Shown: piece by piece, positions 1 through 6,133 of the stretch
Position numbering within the stretch: position 1 is the first letter of the stretch
Layout of the letters: every line of letters begins with the position of its first letter
Source of the DNA: Myxococcales bacterium
GTDB taxonomy: Bacteria; Myxococcota; Polyangia; Fen-1088
NCBI GenBank assembly: GCA_003159055.1
Contig: PMLH01000383.1
Span: 1-8,246, forward strand
Reading direction: 5' to 3'
DNA length: 8,246 nucleotides
Notes under the pieces: generated by a model
Database searches by the model: none
Seen by the model: the letters and a program-made list of their open reading frames with translations, nothing else
Told to the model about the DNA's origin: nothing
Program-made: the position numbers and the translations under genes

Positions 1-228
1 GAAGACGTCGATGATGTTGGGGTGACGGATGGCGCTTGCCGCGCGTGCTTCGTTGAGAAAGCGCCGAACCAGCTCGGGATCCTGGACCATTCCGGCGTGC
101 AGAACCTTCACCGCCGCACGCCGCTGGAGGAAGGGATTTTCCGCCTCGTACACCTCGCCAAAGCCGCCCTCGCCCAGCAGGCGCACGACCTGAAAATTGC
201 CAAAGCTTTGTCCGGTGACCACCGCCAT
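1..228 (-). CDS. Ser/Thr protein kinase, N-terminal part (runs off left edge)
   Basis: The first 76 residues of a Hanks-type Ser/Thr protein kinase are present; the rest lies beyond base 1. The translation shows the N-lobe in order: a glycine-rich loop GEGGFGEVYEAE at residues 19-30, the ATP-anchoring lysine K41 in AAVKVL, and the alpha-C helix glutamate E60 in FLNEARAAS, followed by IRHPNIIDVF at 67-76. The protein starts almost directly with the kinase fold, so it has no N-terminal sensor or signal peptide; any sensor or membrane part would be at the unseen C-terminus. The ATG at 228-226 is chosen because AAGGA (complement of 237-241) sits 8 bases upstream. It would phosphorylate Ser/Thr of unknown partner proteins in the cytoplasm. 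Kinases with this short N-terminus are very common in Myxococcota. It is divergent from the peroxiredoxin gene. The family call is firm; the substrate is unknown. Confidence 0.93.
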   Translation of the reverse strand, partial: MAVVTGQSFGNFQVVRLLGEGGFGEVYEAENPFLQRRAAVKVLHAGMVQDPELVRRFLNEARAASAIRHPNIIDVF

Positions 229-347
229 GCTGACGATCCTTAGATCCGCTAATCTTAAACCAATGCGGCGGACTCCGAACGCCTTTCGACCGAATCAAGG
301 ACGCCTCCAAGCCCCCTCGATCAGGAATTTATTATGTTTAGAACGTA

Positions 348-376
348 TTCTTAGTTACCTTTTCTGGATGGATAAT
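348..376 (+). promoter_or_regulatory. Candidate sigma70-type promoter for peroxiredoxin gene
   Basis: GATAAT at 371-376 differs from the -10 consensus at one base. Seventeen bases upstream is TTCTTA at 348-353, which matches only three of six -35 positions. Transcription from here would leave an untranslated leader of about 70 bases before the ATG at 452. The -10 overlaps the inverted repeat at 365-388. The weak -35 and the AT-rich background keep confidence low. Confidence 0.3.
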
Positions 377-388
377 AATCCATATCCA
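365..388. promoter_or_regulatory. Inverted repeat, possible operator upstream of peroxiredoxin
   Basis: A perfect 6-bp inverted repeat, ATGGAT (368-373) and ATCCAT (378-383), flanks the 4-base centre AATA. Outside it TGG (365-367) pairs with CCA (386-388) if two bases (384-385) bulge out. It overlaps the candidate -10 at 371-376 and lies 64 bases before the peroxiredoxin ATG, which suits a repressor operator. No T-run follows, so it is not an intrinsic terminator. The regulator is unknown; it does not match the usual OxyR spacing as far as I can judge. Confidence 0.35.
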
Positions 389-451
389 ACCGACTCAACG
401 GTAGCTCTAAAAGAGGCTGGATTGGTCCCATTTTGTGGCTAGGATCAGCCC

Positions 452-979
452 ATGTTGCGATTTTGGCACGGCTCGATGCTGTTGGCGCTGGTGACGGCGT
501 GTGCATCGTCGAACGCCGCACAGGCGCCCTCGGCACCGCTGGCGGTCGGCATGCCAGCGCCAGAGCTGGAAGGGGCCGACCAGAACGGAGCCACGTTGAG
601 CATCAGGGATCTGCGCGGCCACCCCCTGTTGGTGTTCTTCTACCCGAAAGCAGGCACCCCGGGCTGCACCAAGGAAGCGTGCGCATTTCGCGACATCTGG
701 CAAAGCTACCAGAATGCCGGGGTTCGCCTGGTCGGGGTCTCGCACGACACGGTGGCCGACCAGGCCGCCTTCGCGCGCGAGCACGGCTTCGGCTTTCCGT
801 TGATTTCGGACACCGAGGGGCGCTGGGGAAAGGCCTTTGGCGTTCCTCTGCGAGTCTGGAAGTTCTATTCGCGCATCAGCTTCCTCATCGGCCGCGACGG
901 CAAAGTCGCGAGAACCTATCTCGACGTCGATCCAGGCGTGCACGCCCGCCAGGTGCTGGAGGACGCTAAGGCGTTGTGA
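452..979 (+). CDS. Lipoprotein thiol peroxidase, PrxQ/BCP-type peroxiredoxin
   Basis: This 175-residue protein is a thioredoxin-fold peroxidase of the PrxQ/BCP subfamily that reduces H2O2 and organic hydroperoxides. The peroxidatic cysteine is C72 in the motif KAGTPGCTKEAC, and C77 is the resolving cysteine five residues later, the atypical 2-Cys arrangement of this subfamily. R141 in SRISFLIGRDGKV is the likely active-site arginine. The N-terminus MLRFWHGSMLLALVTAC resembles a lipoprotein signal with a lipobox VTAC ending at C17, so the mature enzyme is probably lipid-anchored outside the cytoplasmic membrane; A18 and S19 follow the cysteine, with no aspartate retention signal. The ATG at 452 is supported by AGGA at 441-444. 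It would need a periplasmic thiol reductant, which is not encoded here. The gene stands alone, divergent from a kinase and convergent with the HDOD gene. Family call strong, export by inference. Confidence 0.92.
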   Translation: MLRFWHGSMLLALVTACASSNAAQAPSAPLAVGMPAPELEGADQNGATLSIRDLRGHPLLVFFYPKAGTPGCTKEACAFRDIWQSYQNAGVRLVGVSHDTVADQAAFAREHGFGFPLISDTEGRWGKAFGVPLRVWKFYSRISFLIGRDGKVARTYLDVDPGVHARQVLEDAKAL

Positions 980-1008
980 TGGGAACCCTGCCGGCGACAC
1001 TGCGTTTG

Positions 1009-2115
1009 CTAGCGTGCGCGGCGACCCAAGAGTCCACGCCAGAGACGCGCAAGCAGACCCACTGGCGATTTCCGAGCTGAGGATACCACCTGCACCTTGG
1101 GCTTTGGCGGTGTGACCGGCTGAGCTTTCTTCTCGGCCGGGGCTCGATCCGAGCGCTGGTCCTTCTCTTCCAGATCAACGCGCTTGTGCTTGAGCGCCTC
1201 GTCGACCCGCGCAAGCGCCACACGCGCATCGCATTCGACGGTCGCCATCGCCGTGGCGTCCAGTTTCAGCTTTTCGAAGGCGAACGTGATCGCTTCCTGA
1301 TCGGTTCCATCGCAGACGCCATCTCCGAAGTCGACGGAGAATCCGAGCTTCGTCGACAGCGCATCGGCCACCACGACGATCGATGAAAGTAGCGGTGCCG
1401 CTTCCACCGCCGCCCGACCGTGGTGATGAGACACAACCTCCGCCACATCGCCCGGCAACTTCCAAAGCCGGACCAACATGCCGGACACGTCCTCATGCGT
1501 CTGCCGCACCACCTCGTCGAGAACCGCACCCTCCAGGGCCGGCTCGTTCTTCCGTCGTTCGCCCAACACGATAAGAATCGCGGCGGCGCCGATGTCGTGA
1601 AGCAGGCCGCACAAGAACGCGTTTTCGGGATCCTGCCCTGCCCTTGTCGCAAGCAGGCGGCACACGTTCGCACACGCGGTGCAATGACGACGCAGCTGCT
1701 CCATCAGCTCCGAGTACTCCGCCGAACGAAAGACACGCATGTGCAAGGCCAGCTCGAACACGATCTCGCCGAGGTTCTTGAGCCCCAACCGCAAGACCGC
1801 GCTTCGCAGGGATGTCTCGGCGTCGCGTCCTCGGAAAATCGGCGAATTGGCCACCTTGAGAACCTGACCCGCCAGCATCGGATCGCGTTCCAAGAGCGCG
1901 ATCAACTTGCTGGTATCAACGTCGGGGTTGCAGGACAGCTCGTGAATCTCCAAGGCCGCGCTGGGAAGCATGGGCGGCTTGTAGCCCGGGGAGCCGAACA
2001 CCCGGCGCAGCCCCTCGCTGACCCGCAGAACCGTCGCGAACGGCGCGGATGCCTCCCCCGCCGCAGTTCGCGGATTTCCATGCGCTGGCGGCGAGACCGA
2101 TTCAGCAGGACACAT
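1009..2115 (-). CDS. HDOD domain signalling protein with basic C-terminal tail
   Basis: This 368-residue cytoplasmic protein carries an HDOD domain, roughly residues 45-255. It starts with the typical KPPMLPSAALEIHEL and the DPMLAGQVLKVANSP segment (78-92) and contains GLLHDIGAA (170-178). Possible HD-type metal ligands are H144, H173-D174, H207, H230/H231 and D251. Residues 1-40 are not recognised. Residues 310-368 form a charged, proline-containing linker (EEKDQRSDRAPAEKK, PKPK) ending in a basic, amphipathic-looking segment GLLARLWRGLLGRRAR that could bind a membrane or a partner. HDOD proteins act in bacterial signalling, motility and cell-cycle control, mostly without a proven enzyme activity. 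The ATG at 2115-2113 is supported by GGGGAG (complement of 2121-2126) five bases upstream. It converges on the peroxiredoxin gene and diverges from the dinB-like gene. The domain call is firm, the specific role unknown. Confidence 0.92.
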   Translation of the reverse strand: MCPAESVSPPAHGNPRTAAGEASAPFATVLRVSEGLRRVFGSPGYKPPMLPSAALEIHELSCNPDVDTSKLIALLERDPMLAGQVLKVANSPIFRGRDAETSLRSAVLRLGLKNLGEIVFELALHMRVFRSAEYSELMEQLRRHCTACANVCRLLATRAGQDPENAFLCGLLHDIGAAAILIVLGERRKNEPALEGAVLDEVVRQTHEDVSGMLVRLWKLPGDVAEVVSHHHGRAAVEAAPLLSSIVVVADALSTKLGFSVDFGDGVCDGTDQEAITFAFEKLKLDATAMATVECDARVALARVDEALKHKRVDLEEKDQRSDRAPAEKKAQPVTPPKPKVQVVSSARKSPVGLLARLWRGLLGRRAR

Positions 2116-2223
2116 CGTTTCTCCCCGTTCATGACATCGTAAGTCTTGCCTGCGATCTTGAGCTGCACCCGCTGGCGGGACATCTGCCGGGGGCGGGGTA
2201 TGCTTCGCACAGGAGGAGACACC
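2116..2223. other. Divergent intergenic region between HDOD and DinB-like genes
   Basis: This 108-bp region must carry the starts of two divergent transcripts. On the plus strand GGGACA (2177-2182) and TATGCT (2199-2204) are 16 bases apart and each match four of six consensus positions, a weak promoter candidate giving a leader of only about a dozen bases. On the minus strand a frame opens at the ATG 2183-2181 with protein-like residues RQRVQLKIAGKTYDV before overlapping the HDOD start (see findings). No hairpin-plus-T terminator is seen. Confidence 0.4.
2211..2223 (+). promoter_or_regulatory. Ribosome binding site fixing the DinB-like start
   Basis: AGGAGGAG at 2211-2218 is a near-perfect Shine-Dalgarno sequence. 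The core AGGAGG ends 7 bases before the ATG at 2224. It picks this ATG over in-frame upstream starts at 2146 and 2200, which have no comparable site. Confidence 0.88.
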
Positions 2224-2715
2224 ATGGAACGATCAGAGAAGCTCTCCCTCGTCCAACAATTCGAGTCGTCCATCGAAACGCTTATCGATTTCGTGAAGAG
2301 TGCGCCCGCCGGGGCCGTTGATTTCCGGCCGAATCTGGCCGGTGCCTGGAGCATTCGCGACCATGCAGTCCATTTCTTGGACGCAGACACCTTCGCCTAC
2401 GGCCGGGTTCGGCTTGCCGTCACCCAGCCGGGCGTCGAAGTGTTCGTTTGGAACGAAGAGGCATGGCAAGAGCGCGCCAAGTACGAAAGCGCCGACGCGC
2501 TCACCTGCCTGGAGACCGCGCGCGCCCTCCGTCGCGTCTTGGGTGCCATGGCCAGGGCTCTGGTCGATTCGGATTGGGAGGGCTACTATGTTCGCCATTC
2601 CCAGCGCGGCCGGATGACGCTTGCCGACGTCTTGAAGCTGTACACCGACCATGCGCAGTTTCACGCAAGCTACTTCCGACGCAACCTCGAGGCCTTCCAA
2701 GGGGCCGCGAAGTAG
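2224..2715 (+). CDS. DinB/YfiT-like four-helix-bundle protein, putative metalloenzyme
   Basis: The 163-residue product is a member of the DinB-like superfamily, small four-helix-bundle proteins that often bind a divalent metal through three histidines and include thiol transferases such as the bacillithiol enzymes. The match rests on the segment AWSIRDHAVHFLDAD (41-55), with H47 and H50, and on the C-terminal LKLYTDHAQFHASYFRRN (137-154), with H143 and H147. This is the family pattern of one metal histidine in the first part and an HxxxH pair in the last helix. No signal peptide or membrane segment is seen; it should be cytoplasmic. The start is set by a strong ribosome binding site at 2211-2218. 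The stop TAG (2713-2715) is separated by only one codon from the start of the next gene in the same frame, so the two are surely cotranscribed. The substrate cannot be told from sequence; the name DinB does not imply a DNA-damage role here. Confidence 0.83.
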   Translation: MERSEKLSLVQQFESSIETLIDFVKSAPAGAVDFRPNLAGAWSIRDHAVHFLDADTFAYGRVRLAVTQPGVEVFVWNEEAWQERAKYESADALTCLETARALRRVLGAMARALVDSDWEGYYVRHSQRGRMTLADVLKLYTDHAQFHASYFRRNLEAFQGAAK

Positions 2716-2718
2716 ACG

Positions 2719-4236
2719 TTGCCTGCGAACGCACCGCCGCTGGTTTCGCTGCAGGGAATTGCGCTTCGTTCGGCCGAGCGCCTGTATTTCCCCGGCACCG
2801 ATTGGCAGATCTGCGACGGCGAGCACTGGGCGATCCTTGGTCCGAACGGGTCGGGCAAGTCGCTTCTGGCGAGCGCGCTGGCAGGACAGATCCCCGTGGC
2901 GCAGGGCTCGATCACCTACCGGCTAGGAAACGAGGCCGTGGCCGCACACGACCTCGGCTCGACGTATGCCCGTCGCGGTCAGGTGGTGTTGCTCTCGCTG
3001 GCCCAACAGCAAGCCCTGGCCGCAAAGTACGCCGGCTACCACCAGGCGCGATGGAACAGCAGCGAAGCAGAGGGCGGCCCGACCGCCCTGTCACTGCTCA
3101 GTCATCACAGCATTTTCGCTATCAACCCTTTTGAGGTCCTGCCCGCTGCGGCGGAGGACCCAGCGTTCGAGCAACGCCGCGCGCGCGCCATTGATTTGCT
3201 CGGCCTCAAGTCCCTCCTGCAACGAAGGGCCAAGCAGCTCTCCAACGGCGAAATGCGAAGGCTGCTGATCGCACGGGCCATCGTATCGGGGCCACGCTTG
3301 CTCGTTCTCGACGACCCGTTTTCCGGACTGGACGCGGGTGGGCGGGAGCAACTGCATGGCGTGCTCAGCGAGCTGGCATGCGACACGACGGTGGTCGTCG
3401 CCACGGCTCGACGAGACGACATCCCGTCGTGCATCACGCACGTTCTTGAGGTGGACGATGGGAGAGTCGCAGCGAAGAAGGTGCTGGACCGCGCTTCGCC
3501 GGGAGAGTGTGCATCGGATCGCGCCCTGGCCATTGGTCCAAGCTCTCCCGACATGGCCGCCGAAGTATTGGTGGAAATGAACAGCGTCACCATCCGCTAC
3601 GGTGAGGCCGTGATCCTGGACAACGTAAGCTTTTGTCTTCGTCGCGGCGAGCATTGCGCCTTGCTCGGCCCCAACGGCGCGGGCAAATCCACCCTGTTGA
3701 GTCTGCTTTTGGCCGACAACCCTCAGGCCTACGCGAACGACATCCGACTTTTCGGACGGCCACGCGGAAGCGGCGAAAGCATCTGGGACATCAAGTCGCG
3801 CATCGGTTGGGTCGCCCCGGAGTTGCTTCTGCACTACCCGGCAGGCTGGTCGTGTCGCGACGTCGTGCTGTCCGGCTTTTTCGCCAGCGTGGGCTTGTAC
3901 CGTGACGGCGCCCCAGAACAGAACGCCCGGACGCTCCGCATTCTTGCCTGGCTGGGCCTGGATTCGTGGACTGATCGGCCATTGCGCGAGCTGTCGCATG
4001 GCAGCCAGCGCATGGTCCTGCTTGCGCGAGCCTTGGTCGCTGATCCGGACCTGGTCGTTCTGGACGAGCCCTGCCAGGGGCTCGACCCGCAGCACACCGC
4101 GATGGTCAATCGGACGGTTGATCGCGCCGCGCACGAGCTCGCGACCAGCACCATCTACGTTACCCACCACGAGAGTGAAATTCCATCCTGCATCACGCGC
4201 GTGCTGCGTTTGAAAGATGGCCAGGTGGTTCCGTAA
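2719..4236 (+). CDS. modF: ModF/PhrA-like protein with two ABC ATPase domains
   Basis: This 505-residue protein has two ABC ATPase domains and no membrane segments, close in length and layout to E. coli ModF (about 490 residues). Domain 1 has Walker A GPNGSGKS (41-48), signature LSNGE (174-178) and Walker B LLVLDD (194-199). Domain 2 has GPNGAGKS (317-324), signature LSHGS (425-429), Walker B LVVLDE (445-450) and the H-loop histidine H483 in VTHHE. The stretch at about 332-386, with FGRPRGSGESIWDIK and DVVLSGFFAS, is highly characteristic of ModF. Domain 1 has D199 instead of the catalytic glutamate, and A230 where domain 2 has its H-loop histidine, so domain 1 is probably the weaker ATPase. 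The start is a TTG one codon after the DinB-like stop, with at best a weak GAAG ribosome site, suggesting translational coupling; the N-terminus then aligns with ModF. The function of ModF is poorly known: it is linked to molybdate genes in E. coli, but no mod gene is visible here. Confidence 0.88.
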   Translation: MPANAPPLVSLQGIALRSAERLYFPGTDWQICDGEHWAILGPNGSGKSLLASALAGQIPVAQGSITYRLGNEAVAAHDLGSTYARRGQVVLLSLAQQQALAAKYAGYHQARWNSSEAEGGPTALSLLSHHSIFAINPFEVLPAAAEDPAFEQRRARAIDLLGLKSLLQRRAKQLSNGEMRRLLIARAIVSGPRLLVLDDPFSGLDAGGREQLHGVLSELACDTTVVVATARRDDIPSCITHVLEVDDGRVAAKKVLDRASPGECASDRALAIGPSSPDMAAEVLVEMNSVTIRYGEAVILDNVSFCLRRGEHCALLGPNGAGKSTLLSLLLADNPQAYANDIRLFGRPRGSGESIWDIKSRIGWVAPELLLHYPAGWSCRDVVLSGFFASVGLYRDGAPEQNARTLRILAWLGLDSWTDRPLRELSHGSQRMVLLARALVADPDLVVLDEPCQGLDPQHTAMVNRTVDRAAHELATSTIYVTHHESEIPSCITRVLRLKDGQVVP

Positions 4237-4256
4237 TAGGATAAAAGTAATCCTAT
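4236..4256. promoter_or_regulatory. Perfect 7-bp inverted repeat, candidate operator upstream of cysJ
   Basis: The arms ATAGGAT (4236-4242) and ATCCTAT (4250-4256) are exact reverse complements around the 7-base AT-rich centre AAAAGTA. The first base overlaps the last base of the ModF-like stop codon. With 21 bp in total it has the size and AT-rich symmetry of a dimeric repressor site, for example of the Rrf2 class. No T-run follows and the stem is AT-rich, so a terminator is unlikely. It sits 45 bases before the cysJ ATG, where a regulator of sulfite reductase would be expected. Confidence 0.5.
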
Positions 4257-4272
4257 ATCTCTGGCCTTCCAC

Positions 4273-4289
4273 ATGCATCTTATGCATAA
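4273..4289. promoter_or_regulatory. ATGCAT repeat and 10-bp palindrome just upstream of cysJ
   Basis: ATGCAT occurs at 4273-4278 and again at 4282-4287, nine bases apart start to start. The second copy is the core of the perfect palindrome TTATGCATAA (4280-4289), ending 12 bases before the cysJ ATG. The position is right for a second operator or an element overlapping the promoter. A CTAGTAA stretch (4291-4297) follows, resembling the CTAG-type -10 seen before thiC. Function is not established. Confidence 0.35.
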
Positions 4290-4301
4290 CCTAGTAAACC
4301 G

Positions 4302-6116
4302 ATGCGTATTGTCCCCCTCGACCCCCAGAAGAGCCCGCTCCCGGCGGCGCAAACCGACCAATTCAACGCGCTCGTGACGGGCCTGTCGAGCGAGCACGCT
4401 GCGTGGCTCCTGGGCTACCTTCACGCTAGCCAACAATCGCAGGAAGCACCCAGCACGGCCGCACCACCGTTGGCCAATGGCCACGACGGCATCACCGTCC
4501 TTTTCGCCTCACAGACCGGCAACGCCTTGAAGGTGGCGAACCAAGTTGCTGCCGCTGCATCCGCGCGCGGCCTGCGCGCCGTCGCGGTCAGCGCCGCCGA
4601 CTACAAGGCTGCCAACCTGCGCAGCGAGCGAAATCTCATCCTGGTATCCAGCACCCAAGGCGAAGGCGATCCGCCGGATGCCGGCGTCGAATTTCACCGA
4701 TTCCTGTTCGGCAAACGGGCACCTGCGCTCGAAGGACTTCGCTTCGCTGTCCTCGCGCTTGGGGACTACAGCTACGCCAATTTCTGCAAGGCTGGCGAGG
4801 ATTTCGATCGCCGATTGGAAGAGCTTGGCGGCAAGCGCGTCCTGGCGCGTGTGGACTGCGACGTCGAGTACCAACCGACCGTCGAGGCATGGCAAGCACA
4901 GATTCTGGAGGCCTTCCAAGATCTGGTTGGCCACAGCGAAGCCAAGGCAGGCACCCCGCAGCCGACGCCGCCGAGCGACGTTCGGAGCGCGCCCAGTTGG
5001 GACAAATCCCATCCCTTTTCTGCGCCGGTCATCGAACGTGTCAACCTTAGCGGTCGTGGCTCGGCGAAGAAGACCATGCATTTCGAGCTCTCGCTCACCG
5101 GCTCGGGTCTCAGCTACGAGCCGGGCGACGCCCTCGGCGTGGTGCCGCGCAATTCGCCAGGGTACGTTGACGAGTTGCTTTCCGCGGCGCGATTGCCCGG
5201 CGACGCGCAGGTCGCGGTCGACGGCAAGGAATCTCGCCTAATCGAGGCTCTCGCCGAGGTGTTTGAGATCACCACCATCACGCGGCCCTTTGTGAAGGCC
5301 TACGCCAGCCACTGCAAATGGCCGGACTTGGCCGGGCTGCTCGACAAGGGCCGTGAAGCGGAGTTTCGGGAATACACCTACGGTCGCGAGATCATCGATC
5401 TGCTCCTCACCTACCCGCCGCGCGAGCTTACGCCGCAGGCGTGGGTAGGCATGTTGCGGCACCTGCAGCCGCGTCTGTATTCCATTGCCTCCAGCTTGCG
5501 CGCCCACGAGGAAGAAGTGCACCTGCTGGTCGGTCTCACCCGCTACCAGAGCCATGGCCGGCAGCGTGAGGGCGTGTGCTCGGGATTCGTGTGCGAGCGT
5601 CTGCGCGACAACGAGCCCTTGCGCGTGTACCTGTCGCCGAACCCGAACTTCAGGCTGCCGCAGAATCCGGATGCGCGCATCATCATGATAGGTCCCGGCA
5701 CAGGCGTGGCGCCTTTTCGCGCCTTCGTCGAGGAGCGCGAGGCGCTGGGCTGCCGTGGTCGCAATTGGCTCTTCTTCGGCGACCAACACTTCGACACCGA
5801 TTTTCTCTATCAAGTCGAGTGGCAGCGCTGGCACAAGTCGGGCGTGCTGTCGCATCTGGACCTGGCGTTCTCGCGCGACCGGGCGGAGAAGGTCTACGTT
5901 CAGCACCGCATGCTCGAACGCAGCCGCGATCTGTACGCGTGGCTGCAGGAAGGCGCCCACATCTACGTCTGCGGCGATGCAGGACGGATGGCTGCCGATG
6001 TCGACGCCGCACTGATTTCAATCGTCGGCAAGGAGAGCGGAAAAGATCACGAAGCCGCGCAAGAATATGTACAGGCGCTGCAATCGGGTAAGCGCTACCA
6101 GCGTGATGTGTACTGA
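4302..6116 (+). CDS. cysJ: NADPH-sulfite reductase flavoprotein (alpha) subunit
   Basis: This 604-residue protein (E. coli CysJ has 599) passes electrons from NADPH through FAD and FMN to CysI for reduction of sulfite to sulfide in the cytoplasm. Order: an N-terminal segment with the CysJ-like [10 protein letters not shown] (33-42); a flavodoxin/FMN domain at about 64-205 with FASQTGNA (68-75), [11 protein letters not shown] (116-126) and [10 protein letters not shown] (153-162); a linker; then a ferredoxin-reductase module with the FAD motif RLYSIAS (391-397), GVCS (424-427), the NADP-binding [10 protein letters not shown] (464-473), [10 protein letters not shown] (555-564) and the C-terminal KRYQRDVY, identical to the E. 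coli ending as I recall it. The ATG at 4302 fits the family N-terminus, but no Shine-Dalgarno sequence is seen; translation may be leaderless or poorly initiated. cysI follows after 17 bases, so the pair forms an operon. Palindromes at 4236-4256 and 4280-4289 may control it. Confidence 0.97.
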   Translation: MRIVPLDPQKSPLPAAQTDQFNALVTGLSSEHAAWLLGYLHASQQSQEAPSTAAPPLANGHDGITVLFASQTGNALKVANQVAAAASARGLRAVAVSAADYKAANLRSERNLILVSSTQGEGDPPDAGVEFHRFLFGKRAPALEGLRFAVLALGDYSYANFCKAGEDFDRRLEELGGKRVLARVDCDVEYQPTVEAWQAQILEAFQDLVGHSEAKAGTPQPTPPSDVRSAPSWDKSHPFSAPVIERVNLSGRGSAKKTMHFELSLTGSGLSYEPGDALGVVPRNSPGYVDELLSAARLPGDAQVAVDGKESRLIEALAEVFEITTITRPFVKAYASHCKWPDLAGLLDKGREAEFREYTYGREIIDLLLTYPPRELTPQAWVGMLRHLQPRLYSIASSLRAHEEEVHLLVGLTRYQSHGRQREGVCSGFVCERLRDNEPLRVYLSPNPNFRLPQNPDARIIMIGPGTGVAPFRAFVEEREALGCRGRNWLFFGDQHFDTDFLYQVEWQRWHKSGVLSHLDLAFSRDRAEKVYVQHRMLERSRDLYAWLQEGAHIYVCGDAGRMAADVDAALISIVGKESGKDHEAAQEYVQALQSGKRYQRDVY

Positions 6117-6133
6117 AAGGCAAAGGGTGCTCG

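Larger units (their letters stand above)
229..451. other. AT-richer intergenic gap between divergent kinase and peroxiredoxin genes
   Basis: This 223-bp stretch separates two divergent genes and should hold both promoters. Bases from about 325 to 420 are clearly more AT-rich than the flanking coding DNA. It contains an inverted repeat at 365-388 and a sigma70-like candidate at 348-376, both described separately. I see no convincing open reading frame; the short frames here lack a ribosome binding site and protein-like composition. No hairpin followed by a T-run is present. The peroxiredoxin ribosome binding site AGGA lies at 441-444, 7 bases before its ATG. Confidence 0.7.

Noticed and set aside
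417..445. Promoter TTGGTC ... TAGGAT directly before the peroxiredoxin
   Set aside because: The spacing is only 12 bases, and AGGA serves as the ribosome binding site.
407..1000. 197-codon minus-strand frame over the peroxiredoxin
   Set aside because: The plus frame has the PrxQ active site and a good ribosome site; the reverse translation resembles no family.
977..1011. Bidirectional terminator between the convergent peroxiredoxin and HDOD genes
   Set aside because: Only a trivial GGG-AA-CCC hairpin and no T-run on either strand.
1420..2142. 240-codon plus-strand frame opposite the HDOD gene
   Set aside because: It mirrors the HDOD coding frame, has no domain-like sequence and no ribosome site.
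4236..4256. Intrinsic terminator after the ModF-like gene
   Set aside because: The stem is AT-rich and no T-run follows, so an operator is the better reading.
3091..4287. Long open frame (398 codons) antisense to the ModF-like gene
   Set aside because: The plus strand encodes all ABC motifs in order; the antisense product has shadow-like composition (rich in R, A, H, Q), no recognised motif and no ribosome site.
5238..5960. 240-codon minus-strand frame inside cysJ
   Set aside because: CysJ is complete and conserved across this stretch; the reverse frame is open only because of GC-rich codon use.
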